DNA of 64,000 nt from Streptomyces tauricus (GTDB taxonomy: Bacteria > Actinomycetota > Actinomycetes > Streptomycetales > Streptomycetaceae), in assembly GCF_014650955.1 (NCBI RefSeq), contig NZ_BMVY01000003.1, positions 248,001-312,000 of the forward strand, written 5' to 3'. A model generated the notes under the pieces. It made no database searches, had not been told where the DNA came from, and was given only the letters and a program-made list of their open reading frames with translations. The position numbers and the translations under genes are program-made. Positions 1-8,883 of the stretch are shown one piece after another (the first letter of the stretch is position 1; each line of letters starts with the position of its first letter).

Positions 1-684
1 GACTCGCTGCACTCCGCGGTCGTCGAGATCATCGTCAAGAAGGGTGGCCGCTGCCGTTACACGACCATCCAGAACTGGTCGAACAACGTCTACAACCTGG
101 TCACCAAGCGCGCCGTGGCGTACGAGGGCGCGACCATGGAGTGGATCGACGGCAACATCGGCTCCAAGGTCACCATGAAGTACCCGGCCGTCTACCTGAT
201 GGGCGAGCACGCCAAGGGCGAGACCCTGTCCATCGCCTTCGCGGGCGAGGGCCAGCACCAGGACGCCGGCTCCAAGATGGTCCACATGGCGCCGAACACG
301 TCCTCGAACATCGTGTCGAAGTCCGTGGCGCGCGGCGGCGGCCGTACGTCCTACCGCGGTCTCGTCGAGATCGGTGAGGGCGCCCACGGCTCCAAGTCGA
401 ACGTGCTCTGCGACGCGCTGCTCGTCGACACCATCTCCCGCTCGGACACGTACCCCTACGTGGACGTCCGCGAGGACGACGTGTCCATGGGCCACGAGGC
501 GACCGTCTCCAAGGTCTCCGACGACCAGCTCTTCTACCTGATGAGCCGCGGTCTCTCCGAGTTCGAGGCGATGGCCATGATCGTGCGCGGCTTCGTCGAG
601 CCCATCGCGAAGGAGCTGCCCATGGAGTACGCCCTGGAGCTCAACCGGCTGATCGAGCTGCAGATGGAAGGCGCGGTCGGTTAA
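1..684 (+). CDS. sufB: SufB, Fe-S cluster scaffold subunit (5' end outside window)
   Basis: C-terminal 227 residues of SufB; the reading frame is open from base 1, so the start lies upstream of the window. SufB joins SufC and SufD in the cytosolic SufBCD scaffold on which Fe-S clusters are built. The visible part has the beta-helix core and the typical family C-terminus ([17 protein letters not shown], then a helical end). A Cys in the segment SNVLCDALL sits where the family keeps a conserved cysteine. It is the first visible gene of a suf operon that runs to about 5084. Identity is secure from sequence and context. Confidence 0.96.
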   Translation, partial: DSLHSAVVEIIVKKGGRCRYTTIQNWSNNVYNLVTKRAVAYEGATMEWIDGNIGSKVTMKYPAVYLMGEHAKGETLSIAFAGEGQHQDAGSKMVHMAPNTSSNIVSKSVARGGGRTSYRGLVEIGEGAHGSKSNVLCDALLVDTISRSDTYPYVDVREDDVSMGHEATVSKVSDDQLFYLMSRGLSEFEAMAMIVRGFVEPIAKELPMEYALELNRLIELQMEGAVG

Positions 685-748
685 GACCCGCCCCGAAGCA
701 GTCGCCAGATTTCTGACGTAGACGTAGGAAGAGAGCAGACCCACAGCC

Positions 749-1927
749 ATGGCTGAGGCTCAGAACATCCCGGTGGGCAGTACGACCGCCGGCCAGATCG
801 CGGTGGCCGCCGAGTCGACCGTCGCCACGCGCATGAGCGCGCCCCCGTCCTTCGACGTGGCGGACTTCCCCGTCCCCCACGGCCGTGAGGAGGAGTGGCG
901 GTTCACCCCGCTGGAGCGCCTGCGCGGGCTGCACGACGGCACCGCGGTCGCCACCGGCGACGGCGTGAAGGTCGACATCGAGGCGCCCGAGGGCGTCACG
1001 GTCGAGACCGTCGGCCGTGACGACGCGCGGCTCGGCCGGGCGACCCCGGTCGACCGCGTCGCCGCCCAGGCCTACTCGGCGTTCGAGAAGGCCGGTGTCG
1101 TGACCGTCCCCAAGGAGACGGTCCTCACCGAGCCGATCCGCATCGCCGTGCACGGCGCGGGCGGTGTCGCCTACGGCCACCAGGTCATCGAGCTGGGAGC
1201 CTTCGCCGAGGCCGTCGTCGTCATCGACCACACCGGTGACGCGGTCCTGGCCGCCAACGTCGACTACGTCCTGGGCGACGGCGCCAAGCTCACCGTCGTC
1301 TCCGTCCAGGACTGGGACGACAAGGCCGTCCACGTCGGCCAGCACAACGCGCTGATCGGCCGTGACGCCACCTTCAAGTCCTTCGTGGTCACCTTCGGCG
1401 GCGACCTCGTACGCCTCCACCCGCGGGTCGCCTACGCGGGCCCCGGCGGCGAGGCCGAGCTGTTCGGCCTGTACTTCACGGACGCCGGCCAGCACCAGGA
1501 GCACCGCCTCCTGGTCGACCACAACACCCCGCACTGCAAGTCGAACGTCGCCTACAAGGGCGCGCTCCAGGGCGACGGCGCCCACGCGGTGTGGATCGGC
1601 GACGTCCTCATCGAGGCCACCGCCGAGGGCACGGACACCTACGAGATGAACCGCAACCTGGTTCTGACCGACGGTGCCCGGGTCGACTCCGTGCCGAACC
1701 TGGAGATCGAGACCGGCGAGATCGTCGGCGCCGGACACGCTTCGGCGACCGGCCGCTTCGACGACGAGCAGCTCTTCTACCTGATGGCGCGTGGCATCCC
1801 GGCCGACGAGGCCCGCCGTCTGGTGGTCCGCGGCTTCTTCGCCGAGCTGGTCCAGCAGATCCGCGTCCCCGACATCCAGGAACGCCTTCTCGCCAGGATC
1901 GACGAGGAGCTGGAGGCGTCCGTCTGA
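749..1927 (+). CDS. sufD: SufD, Fe-S cluster assembly scaffold subunit
   Basis: 392-residue SufD, the partner of SufB in the SufBCD complex. The N-terminus is variable; the middle is the SUF beta-helix and the C-terminus has the family block GHASATGRFDDEQLFYLMARG, paralogous to the end of SufB just upstream. The ATG at 749 follows an AGGAAGAGAG ribosome-binding stretch. The stop shares its A with the start of the Rieske gene (ATGA overlap), so translation is probably coupled. It lies 64 bases after sufB in the same operon. Confidence 0.96.
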   Translation: MAEAQNIPVGSTTAGQIAVAAESTVATRMSAPPSFDVADFPVPHGREEEWRFTPLERLRGLHDGTAVATGDGVKVDIEAPEGVTVETVGRDDARLGRATPVDRVAAQAYSAFEKAGVVTVPKETVLTEPIRIAVHGAGGVAYGHQVIELGAFAEAVVVIDHTGDAVLAANVDYVLGDGAKLTVVSVQDWDDKAVHVGQHNALIGRDATFKSFVVTFGGDLVRLHPRVAYAGPGGEAELFGLYFTDAGQHQEHRLLVDHNTPHCKSNVAYKGALQGDGAHAVWIGDVLIEATAEGTDTYEMNRNLVLTDGARVDSVPNLEIETGEIVGAGHASATGRFDDEQLFYLMARGIPADEARRLVVRGFFAELVQQIRVPDIQERLLARIDEELEASV

Positions 1928-2247
1928 TGACTGCCTTCCGACGCGCCTGCGGACTGAGCGAGCTGGAGGAGGACACCCCGAAACGGGTGGAACTCGACGG
2001 CACGCCGGTCTCGGTCGTGCGCACCGAGGGCGAGGTGTTCGCGATCAACGACATCTGCTCGCACGCGAACGTCTCGCTCTCCGAGGGCGAGGTGGAGGAC
2101 TGTCAGATCGAGTGCTGGCTGCACGGCTCCGCGTTCGACCTCAGAACCGGCAAGCCGTCCGGCCTTCCCGCGACGCGCCCCGTCCCCGTATACCCCGTAA
2201 AGATCGAAGGGGACGACGTGCTCGTCTCCCTCACCCAGGAGTCCTGA
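1927..2247 (+). CDS. Rieske [2Fe-2S] ferredoxin-like protein inside the suf operon
   Basis: 106-residue small Rieske protein. The two cluster motifs are visible: C-S-H near residue 43 and C-W-L-H near residue 65, with the usual spacing. It begins at the ATG that overlaps the sufD stop (1927), so the upstream extension of the frame is not used. Proteins of this kind are ferredoxin subunits of dioxygenases, but the position between sufD and sufC, typical of actinobacteria, points to an electron-transfer or cluster-sensing role in Suf assembly. That role is inferred. It ends eight bases before sufC. Confidence 0.92.
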   Translation: MTAFRRACGLSELEEDTPKRVELDGTPVSVVRTEGEVFAINDICSHANVSLSEGEVEDCQIECWLHGSAFDLRTGKPSGLPATRPVPVYPVKIEGDDVLVSLTQES

Positions 2248-2254
2248 GGAACCC

Positions 2255-3019
2255 ATGGCAACGCTTGAAATCCACGACCTGCACGTCACCGTCGAGGCCG
2301 ACAACGCCACGAAGGAGATCCTCAAGGGCGTCGACCTCACCGTGAAGCAGGGCGAGACGCACGCCATCATGGGCCCGAACGGCTCCGGCAAGTCGACTCT
2401 CGCCTACTCGCTCGCGGGACACCCGAAGTACACGATCACCGGCGGCACCGTCACCCTCGACGGCGAGGACGTCCTGGAGATGTCCGTCGACGAGCGCGCC
2501 CGCGCGGGCCTGTTCCTGGCGATGCAGTACCCGGTCGAGGTGCCCGGTGTCTCCGTCTCCAACTTCCTGCGCACCTCCGCCACCGCGATCCGCGGCGAGG
2601 CCCCCAAGCTCCGCCTGTGGGTCAAGGAGGTCAAGGAGGCCATGCAGCGGCTGAACATGGACCCGGCCTTCGCCGAGCGCAACGTGAACGAGGGCTTCTC
2701 CGGCGGCGAGAAGAAGCGCCACGAGATCCTTCAGCTGGAGCTGCTCAAGCCGAAGATCGCGATCCTCGACGAGACCGACTCCGGTCTGGACGTCGACGCC
2801 CTGCGCGTCGTCTCCGAGGGCGTCAACCGCGTCCGTGAGAGCGGCGAGGTCGGCACCCTGCTGATCACGCACTACACGCGCATCCTGCGCTACATCAAGC
2901 CCGACCACGTGCACGTGTTCGCGAACGGCCGTATCGCCGAGTCCGGCGGCGCCGAGCTCGCCGACCAGCTCGAGGCCGAGGGCTACGACAAGTACGTGAA
3001 GGGTGGCGCATCCGCGTGA
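2255..3019 (+). CDS. sufC: SufC, ABC-type ATPase of the SufBCD complex
   Basis: 254-residue cytosolic ABC ATPase that powers conformational change in the SufBCD scaffold. Walker A is GPNGSGKST at residues 40-48; the ABC signature SGGEKKR starts near residue 149; Walker B reads IAILDETDSGLDV, with the DE...D replacement of the usual aspartates typical of SufC. A GAGGAACCC ribosome-binding stretch precedes the ATG. The last four bases overlap the GTG start of sufS. Length matches the family. Confidence 0.97.
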   Translation: MATLEIHDLHVTVEADNATKEILKGVDLTVKQGETHAIMGPNGSGKSTLAYSLAGHPKYTITGGTVTLDGEDVLEMSVDERARAGLFLAMQYPVEVPGVSVSNFLRTSATAIRGEAPKLRLWVKEVKEAMQRLNMDPAFAERNVNEGFSGGEKKRHEILQLELLKPKIAILDETDSGLDVDALRVVSEGVNRVRESGEVGTLLITHYTRILRYIKPDHVHVFANGRIAESGGAELADQLEAEGYDKYVKGGASA

Positions 3020-4272
3020 CGCAGCTGTCGGGCCTCCTCGACACCGAGGCGATCCGCAAGGACTTCCCCATCCTGGACCGGCAGGTCCATGACGGCAAGA
3101 AGCTCGTGTACCTGGACAACGCGGCGACCTCGCAGAAGCCGCGCCAGGTGCTGGACGCACTCAGTGGCTACTACGAGCAGTACAACGCCAACGTCCACCG
3201 CGGTGTGCATGTGCTCGCGGAGGAGGCCACGGCGCTGTACGAAGGCGCGCGGGACAAGGTCGCCGCGTTCATCAACGCGCCGAGCCGCGACGAGGTCATC
3301 TTCACGAAGAACGCCTCCGAGTCGCTCAACCTCGTGGCCAACATGCTCGGCTGGGCCGACGAGCCCTACCGCGTCGACCACGAGACCGAGATCGTCATCA
3401 CGGAGATGGAGCACCACTCCAACATCGTGCCGTGGCAGCTGCTCGCGCAGCGCACGGGCGCGAAGCTGAAGTGGTTCGGCCTCACCGACGACGGCCGGCT
3501 CGACCTGTCCAACATCGACGAGATCATCACCGAGAAGACGAAGATCGTCTCCTTCGTGCTGGTGTCGAACATCCTGGGCACGGTCAACCCGGTCGAGGCG
3601 ATAGTGCGCCGTGCGCAGGAGGTCGGCGCGCTGGTCTGCATCGACGCCTCCCAGGCCGCCCCGCACATGCCGCTGGACGTACAGGCCCTCCAGGCCGACT
3701 TCGTGGCGTTCACCGGCCACAAGATGTGCGGCCCGACCGGCATCGGCGTCCTCTGGGGCCGCCAGGAGCTGCTGGAGGACCTGCCCCCGTTCCTCGGCGG
3801 CGGCGAGATGATCGAGACGGTGTCGATGCACTCGTCGACGTACGCTCCCGCCCCGCACAAGTTCGAGGCGGGCACCCCGCCGATCGCCCAGGCGGTCGGT
3901 CTCGGCGCTGCCATCGACTACCTGAACGCGATCGGCATGGACAAGATCCTCGCCCATGAGCACGCGCTCACCGAGTACGCGGTGAAGCGGTTCTCCGAGG
4001 TCCCGGGCCTGCGCATCATCGGCCCGACGACCGCCGAGGACCGCGGCGCGGCGATCTCGTTCACGCTGGGTGACATCCACCCGCACGACGTGGGTCAGGT
4101 TCTCGACGAACAGGGCATCGCGGTCCGGGTCGGACACCACTGCGCACGGCCGGTCTGCCTGCGGTACGGAATTCCTGCGACCACACGAGCGTCGTTCTAT
4201 CTGTACTCCACGCCGGCCGAGATCGACGCACTGGTCGACGGACTGGAGCACGTACGGAACTTCTTCGGCTGA
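3016..4272 (+). CDS. sufS: SufS, PLP-dependent cysteine desulfurase
   Basis: 418-residue group II cysteine desulfurase. It removes sulfur from L-cysteine as a persulfide that is handed to SufU. The PLP-binding lysine is K236 in FTGHKMCGPTG and the persulfide cysteine is C376 in RVGHHCARP. The GTG start overlaps the end of sufC by four bases. sufU follows 15 bases after the stop. The set SufB-D-C-S-U without an Isc system is the usual actinobacterial and firmicute arrangement. Confidence 0.97.
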   Translation: MTQLSGLLDTEAIRKDFPILDRQVHDGKKLVYLDNAATSQKPRQVLDALSGYYEQYNANVHRGVHVLAEEATALYEGARDKVAAFINAPSRDEVIFTKNASESLNLVANMLGWADEPYRVDHETEIVITEMEHHSNIVPWQLLAQRTGAKLKWFGLTDDGRLDLSNIDEIITEKTKIVSFVLVSNILGTVNPVEAIVRRAQEVGALVCIDASQAAPHMPLDVQALQADFVAFTGHKMCGPTGIGVLWGRQELLEDLPPFLGGGEMIETVSMHSSTYAPAPHKFEAGTPPIAQAVGLGAAIDYLNAIGMDKILAHEHALTEYAVKRFSEVPGLRIIGPTTAEDRGAAISFTLGDIHPHDVGQVLDEQGIAVRVGHHCARPVCLRYGIPATTRASFYLYSTPAEIDALVDGLEHVRNFFG

Positions 4273-4287
4273 GGAGCTGGCTGAGTC

Positions 4288-4755
4288 GTGAGGCTTGATT
4301 CGATGTACCAGGAAGTCATCCTGGACCACTACAAGCACCCCCACGGGCGCGGTCTCCGGGACGGCGACGCCGAGGTGCACCACGTCAACCCGACGTGCGG
4401 CGACGAGATCACACTGCGCGTCAAGTACGACGGCACCACGATCAGCGACGTCTCGTACGAGGGCCAGGGCTGCTCCATCAGCCAGGCCTCCGCCTCCGTG
4501 CTGAACGAGCTGCTCGTGGGCAGGGAGCTGGCCGACGCGCAGAAGATCCAGGAGACCTTCCTGGAGCTGATGCAGTCCAAGGGCCGGATCGAGCCGGACG
4601 ACGCCATGGAGGAGGTCCTGGAGGACGCGGTCGCGTTCGCCGGGGTCTCCAAGTACCCCGCCCGTGTGAAGTGCGCGCTGCTGAGCTGGATGGCCTGGAA
4701 GGACGCGACGGCCCAGGCCCTGGGCGAGGCCGGCGCCGAGAGGAAGACGGCATGA
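4288..4755 (+). CDS. sufU: SufU, zinc-dependent sulfur acceptor/transfer protein
   Basis: 155-residue SufU/IscU-fold protein. The zinc ligands of the family are present: C37 and D39 in NPTCGDE, C62 in GQGCSIS, and C129 in ARVKCALLSW. It accepts persulfide sulfur from SufS and passes it to SufBCD. A longer insert before the last cysteine separates SufU from IscU, and it is seen here (residues about 80-120). The GTG start follows sufS closely; the stop overlaps the ATG of the next gene. Confidence 0.95.
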   Translation: MRLDSMYQEVILDHYKHPHGRGLRDGDAEVHHVNPTCGDEITLRVKYDGTTISDVSYEGQGCSISQASASVLNELLVGRELADAQKIQETFLELMQSKGRIEPDDAMEEVLEDAVAFAGVSKYPARVKCALLSWMAWKDATAQALGEAGAERKTA

Positions 4756-5084
4756 GCGAGACCATCGAGATGAAACCGGCCTCCGAAGAGGAAGTCCGTG
4801 AGGCGCTGTACGACGTCGTCGACCCCGAGCTGGGCATCGACGTCGTCAACCTCGGACTGATCTACGGGATCCACATCGACGACGCGAACATCGCGACGAT
4901 CGACATGACCCTGACGTCGGCGGCGTGTCCGCTCACCGACGTCATCGAGGACCAGGCCAAGTCCGCCACGGACGGCATCGTGAACGAGCTCCGCATCAAC
5001 TGGGTGTGGATGCCGCCGTGGGGCCCGGACAAGATCACGGACGACGGCCGTGACCAGCTCCGTGCGCTGGGCTTCAACGTCTGA
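4752..5084 (+). CDS. SufT-like MIP18/DUF59 metal-sulfur cluster assembly factor
   Basis: 110-residue MIP18-family protein. The family core DVVDPELGIDVVNLGLIYG is near residues 22-40, and the conserved cysteine is in LTSAACPLTD. Such proteins help maturation of Fe-S proteins. It starts at an ATG overlapping the sufU stop (ATGA), which fixes the start. It is the last suf gene; a strong hairpin follows 24 bases after its stop. Confidence 0.93.
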   Translation: MSETIEMKPASEEEVREALYDVVDPELGIDVVNLGLIYGIHIDDANIATIDMTLTSAACPLTDVIEDQAKSATDGIVNELRINWVWMPPWGPDKITDDGRDQLRALGFNV

Positions 5085-5107
5085 GCCCGTTTTCTACGCG
5101 TAGGTGT

Positions 5108-5137
5108 GCGGCCCCCGGCGATTGCGCCGGGGGCCGC
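5108..5137 (+). terminator. Rho-independent-type terminator of the suf operon
   Basis: Perfect 13-bp inverted repeat (arms 5108-5120 and 5125-5137) with the loop ATTG. It lies between the end of the suf operon and the converging AbfB-domain gene, so it can stop transcription from both sides. There is no long T-run, as is common in Streptomyces. Confidence 0.85.
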
Positions 5138-5169
5138 GTGCGTGGTGCGTCGGCTGCTTGCTGTGCGGC

Positions 5170-6039
5170 TCAGCCCACGCCCTTGACCAGGCGGAACGCC
5201 GAGTCGGCCCGGTAGATGCGGCTGTTCTCGTACGGGTCCAGGCGCAGCCGGAAGTCGCGGTGGCGCAGGAAGCGGCCGCGGTAGTTGACCGACTCCAGCA
5301 TGACGGCGTCGGAGAACGCGGAGGGGCGCGGGCAGAAGGTGGCGTCCTTCTTGAACAGCTCGGAGCCGTCGTGGCGGTCGGCGCGCAACCGGAACTGCGA
5401 GTGCCGCAGATAGCGGCCGTTCCCCAGCGAGAACGAGACGCAGCCGGCGTCGGCGAGTCCGGGGACGAGCGTGAAGGAGGCATCCTGCCCGGCCCGGGAG
5501 GAGTTGCGGGAGTCCACCCGGTCGAGCCGCACGGAGTCGTGGTCGAGACGCCAGTAGCGGTCGGGGTAGTTGACCGCCTGGACGGACTTCCGCGAGGACG
5601 AGGGCTCGGACGCCGGAGGCTTGCCGCCGGAGGGGGCCTTCGACTTCGACGCCGACGGCTTCGGTACGGGGTCGGTGTCGGCGCCGCCCTGCTGGCGCGC
5701 GGGCGACGCGGAGCCGTCCGGGGTGCTCGCGGAGGGCGAGGGGGCGGCCAGCCCGCTCTTCCCGCTGGGAGCGGTGGCGGCGACGGGCGGAGCGGCGACC
5801 AGCGGCTCGTCCTTCGCGGCGGTGTTCTCCGTCCGGTCCTTCGGCGAGGTCCCCCTGTCCTCGTCCAGCACGGTGACCGCGGTCACCGTGGAGGCGAGTA
5901 CCGCCAGCAGCAGTGCTCCGGCCAGCCAGAGCCGACGGGTGCCGGGTATGGGGGTCTGGTCCAGGGTCTCGCCGGTCTCCCACACCTTCGGCAGGTGGGG
6001 GGACGGGTCGGGAGCGGACTCGGTGTTTCTTTCGGGCAT
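5170..6039 (-). CDS. AbfB-domain membrane-anchored protein
   Basis: 289 residues. A cytoplasmic N-terminus of about 35 residues is followed by one membrane helix (about 37-58), a Ser/Pro/Ala-rich linker (about 60-150), and a C-terminal AbfB (alpha-L-arabinofuranosidase B type) beta-trefoil with repeats such as GRYLRHSQFRLR and GRFLRHRDFRLR. AbfB modules bind arabinose side chains of hemicellulose or related glycans, but no catalytic domain is present here. Topology places the domain outside the cell. It faces the suf operon tail to tail. Function beyond sugar binding is unknown. Confidence 0.8.
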   Translation of the reverse strand: MPERNTESAPDPSPHLPKVWETGETLDQTPIPGTRRLWLAGALLLAVLASTVTAVTVLDEDRGTSPKDRTENTAAKDEPLVAAPPVAATAPSGKSGLAAPSPSASTPDGSASPARQQGGADTDPVPKPSASKSKAPSGGKPPASEPSSSRKSVQAVNYPDRYWRLDHDSVRLDRVDSRNSSRAGQDASFTLVPGLADAGCVSFSLGNGRYLRHSQFRLRADRHDGSELFKKDATFCPRPSAFSDAVMLESVNYRGRFLRHRDFRLRLDPYENSRIYRADSAFRLVKGVG

Positions 6040-6319
6040 GCGCGGTTCCCCCCGGCGTCGCCGATGGCGGACGCGGTTCGGTCAGTGGTCGTGGCACATG
6101 AGGAGCATGAGGAGGCGGAGGCCGCGGGCACACGGGACGGCCATGGCCGGGCGGTCCGTGTGCGCGACGAGGGGAACATTAGTGGAACTCGTGCGGGTCG
6201 AGTAAGCGTTCCTGAGAGCGGTTTCTGCCCGAACTGGCGCCGCTCGCGGACGAGTTGGCGGCGGGCTCCGGACTCGGCGGCCGGGAAAGATAGTTCAAGG
6301 CTTAAGGATTCGAGATCAG

Positions 6320-6410
6320 GGCCCTGAGGAGGGGGTTTCGGCGCCCGAGGGGGAAGCCCGGGCGCCGAAGGGGAACTTCCGGTACGGCCGGAAGATTTCC
6401 TCTCAGGGCC
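6320..6410. other. Multi-hairpin element in the 6040-6554 intergenic gap
   Basis: The 515-base gap between the AbfB gene and the hydrolase gene holds nested inverted repeats. An outer arm pair (about 6320-6332 and 6399-6410, GGCCCTGAGGAGG against CCTCTCAGGGCC, one base bulged) encloses a perfect 11-bp hairpin (6337-6347 with 6359-6369) and a 7-bp hairpin (CTTCCGG...CCGGAAG, 6375-6393). This could be a terminator for the hydrolase gene or part of the leader of the AbfB gene. I see no coding sequence in the gap. Confidence 0.5.
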
Positions 6411-6428
6411 TAACGCGTACGGAGCCGG

Positions 6429-6551
6429 TGAGCGGGGTCGGCGGTCGGGGCCTCGGCCCGCCGGACGGGGCCGGTGGACGGGGCCGGTGGGTGGGGCTTC
6501 GGCCGACCGGACGGGGCCGGTGGGCGGAGCCTCGGCAGGCCGGACGGGGCC
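6429..6551. repeat. Imperfect GC-rich direct repeats after the hydrolase gene
   Basis: Three imperfect copies of a roughly 40-base unit built around CGGACGGGGCCGGTGG lie directly downstream of the hydrolase stop. Copies differ by small insertions and substitutions. No hairpin-plus-T signature. Significance unknown. Confidence 0.55.
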
Positions 6552-6554
6552 TGT

Positions 6555-8336
6555 CTATCGCCGCCCGAAGGCGGACAGGAGCGTGGCGATCCGTTCGCGG
6601 CCTCCGCCGTTCTGGACCGGGGCCGCCGTGAGGACGTCCAGGTGCTGGTAGCCGGGGAGCACGACGGGGTTCTTGTCCGTGGGGACGCGGTCCGCCAGGA
6701 TGCCGTCACCGGCGACGAAGGTGATCACCGGCCGGGCGGTCGGGCCTTCGGGATGCGCCATGTGCCGGGCGATCCGCGCGTCGTCCACCAGGGAGAGGTC
6801 CGTGACGAGCTTCGTCGGGAAGTAGTCCTCGGTGAAGTCCAGCGGCTGCTCGGAGAGGCTGCGGGCCAGTTCCCCGATGTCCGAGACCTCCTTGGCGGCC
6901 GTGGTGAACGGCGTGCCGTCGGCCGAGCGGTGCACCGGGTCGTCCGGCGCGCCGATCCGGTCGAAGTCGCGCCAGGTGTAGAGGGGGCCGCCCGGCTCGT
7001 CCGGGATCGCCTTCAGCTCCGTACCGAACAGGGCGGGGGAGCCCTGGACGTCGTTCGAGACGGGGAAGTCCTTGTCGGCGAGGCGGCCGCCGTCGAAGAG
7101 GCCCACGCTGGTCTGGATGAAGGACAGCGGGGCCGCGTTGTCGTCCATGAAGGCGCCGAGGACGGCCTCGTTGGTGAGCCGGAAGTCGCGGATCGTCGGC
7201 TTGCCGCTGAGGAACACGGCCGCGTTCTTCGAGAACATCGTGCGGGTCGTCGTCTCGATGTTGGAGTTCGCCGGCAGGGAGCCCTGGAGCGTCGACTCGG
7301 CGCCGGGCGCGGTGCGTGCGGCGAGGCCGCTGATCGCGAGCAGGTTCATGATCTCCGGGTTGATCACCGCGGGCAGCGCCAGGAAGCGGGGCAGGGCGCC
7401 GGAGCGCAGACCAGCCTGTACGACGGTGTAGCCGAGGCCCGTCTCCGGGACCGTGCCCCTGGGCAGCAGACCGCCGTCGAGCGTGCCCGAACCGCCTTGC
7501 AGATCACCGAGATCGACGGCGATCGTCGTGTCCAGGGCGAAGTAGCCCGCGCACTGGTTGAAGCCCGCGTCCGCCTTCGTCGCGCTGTTCCCGTCGAAGT
7601 CCCAGGTGGAGAAGACGCCGGTGAGCACCCCGCCGAGCGAGTGCCCGCCGCACAGCACCTTCTCCTTGCGCAGTCGCTGGTCGGGCAGTTCGGCGGTCAG
7701 CAGGTCGTACTGGTCCCGGACGGTCTGCTCCAGACCGACCTCACCGAGCCAGCCGACCTGATCGCTGGTCAGGAAGCCGTCGAAGGCGCGGCCGTCGACC
7801 TTCTGGCCCTCGTAGTAGTAGCCGACCGCCCGGCTCACGCTGCCCGTCGCTACACCGGCGTTGTCCTCCAGGCAGTTGGAACGCCGGTCCAGGGCCCAGA
7901 ACTCGATGTGCTCGCCCCGGTCGGCCGCCGCCCGCACCGTGTTGCGGGCCACGCTGTCGAAGGCGCCCGCGCCCTCCAGGATGCCGGGCTGGGCGACCAG
8001 GATCCGGTCGGCACCGGCCGACTCCGACGGTCCGTCCGAGGAGCGGTAGCGCAGGTACGACAGCCGGTCGCAGCGCGCCGGGTGGCTGCCCGCGGAGGCG
8101 GGCAGCGGGATGCGCAGGGAGACCTGGGTCTCGGTGATGCCCGCGACCGGGGAGGCGGAGGACACCGGTGTCTCGGTGCGGGCCGTGCCGGCGGCGGCCG
8201 TGACCCCGTCGACGGGTGCCGCGTCGGCGGGTGTCCCGCCGGCGGAGGGGGTCGCGGTCAGCGCGGCCACGGCGAGCGCTCCCGCGAGGAGGGGGCGCGG
8301 CCATCGGGCACGGCGAGGGGGGACTCCTGTGCTCAT
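6555..8336 (-). CDS. Secreted alpha/beta-hydrolase-like protein
   Basis: 593 residues from the ATG at 8336, chosen because GGAGAGAACG lies just upstream and the product then begins with a classical signal peptide (MSTGVPPRRARWPRP, then a hydrophobic run and Ala-rich cleavage region). A nucleophile elbow CGGHSLGG lies near residue 233, as in lipases and other alpha/beta hydrolases. The rest does not match a family I can name, and the substrate is unknown. A longer frame reaches 8621 but would run across the divergent promoter and lacks a better start. Divergent from the SMR pump gene. Confidence 0.75.
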   Translation of the reverse strand: MSTGVPPRRARWPRPLLAGALAVAALTATPSAGGTPADAAPVDGVTAAAGTARTETPVSSASPVAGITETQVSLRIPLPASAGSHPARCDRLSYLRYRSSDGPSESAGADRILVAQPGILEGAGAFDSVARNTVRAAADRGEHIEFWALDRRSNCLEDNAGVATGSVSRAVGYYYEGQKVDGRAFDGFLTSDQVGWLGEVGLEQTVRDQYDLLTAELPDQRLRKEKVLCGGHSLGGVLTGVFSTWDFDGNSATKADAGFNQCAGYFALDTTIAVDLGDLQGGSGTLDGGLLPRGTVPETGLGYTVVQAGLRSGALPRFLALPAVINPEIMNLLAISGLAARTAPGAESTLQGSLPANSNIETTTRTMFSKNAAVFLSGKPTIRDFRLTNEAVLGAFMDDNAAPLSFIQTSVGLFDGGRLADKDFPVSNDVQGSPALFGTELKAIPDEPGGPLYTWRDFDRIGAPDDPVHRSADGTPFTTAAKEVSDIGELARSLSEQPLDFTEDYFPTKLVTDLSLVDDARIARHMAHPEGPTARPVITFVAGDGILADRVPTDKNPVVLPGYQHLDVLTAAPVQNGGGRERIATLLSAFGRR

Positions 8337-8523
8337 CGTTCTCTCCATCGGAGGGGGAGGGGAAGTGGCGGTGAGGGGGAGGGGAGGTGGCTCGGAGACG
8401 GTGCTCGGGGGTGCGTGCCGCACGGTACCTACCGGTAACTTCCTTGTGCCATAAGGGAAGTGAGCGAACGAGGGGTGTGTGCCGCGCAGATTTCCACAGG
8501 TGTTGCGCGGGACTGTCCCGTTC

Positions 8524-8563
8524 TGTGTACGGGCGTACGTATCGATGCGTACACTCGTACACA
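8524..8563. promoter_or_regulatory. 40-bp near-perfect palindromic operator at the SMR start codon
   Basis: A 40-base palindrome centred on ATCGAT with 34 of 40 positions symmetric. It contains four GTAC cores at 8527, 8535, 8549 and 8557, that is two pairs 8 bases apart arranged symmetrically. It ends on the A of the SMR start codon. The size and the two-pair layout fit binding of two dimers of a TetR/QacR-type repressor, most likely the TetR gene two genes downstream. Repression of the pump and its own gene is the likely effect (inference). Confidence 0.75.
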
Positions 8564-8883
8564 TGGGATACGTACTGCTCGCCGGAGCCATCGCCGCGGA
8601 AGTGGCCGCCACGACCGCCATGAAGTACAGCGACGGCTTCAGCAGGCTCTGGCCCTCCGTGCTGACCGCCCTCGGCTACGTCGTCGCCTTCCTGCTGCTC
8701 GCGCAGACGCTCAAGACGGTGTCCGTCGGCACGGCGTACGCGATCTGGGCCGGGCTCGGCACGGCGGCCATCGTGGTGATCGGGGTGGTGTTCCTCGGTG
8801 AGGGGCTGAGCTTCACCAAGTTCGCCGGTGTCGCGCTGATCATCGGCGGGGTCGTGGTGCTGAACCTGAGCGGGGCGCACTGA
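8563..8883 (+). CDS. SMR-family small multidrug efflux protein
   Basis: 106 residues, four membrane helices. The essential membrane glutamate is E13 in AAEVAATTAMK, equivalent to EmrE Glu14. Such proteins are proton-coupled exporters of cationic drugs and dyes and work as dimers in the membrane. The ATG at 8563 gives the family length; upstream in-frame starts would fall inside the operator. The stop overlaps the ATG of a TetR gene, so pump and regulator are co-translated. Confidence 0.9.
   Translation: MGYVLLAGAIAAEVAATTAMKYSDGFSRLWPSVLTALGYVVAFLLLAQTLKTVSVGTAYAIWAGLGTAAIVVIGVVFLGEGLSFTKFAGVALIIGGVVVLNLSGAH

Noticed and set aside
641..1738. Large antisense open frame opposite sufD
   Set aside because: Val/Gly/Asp-rich shadow with no family match; sufD on the plus strand is certain.
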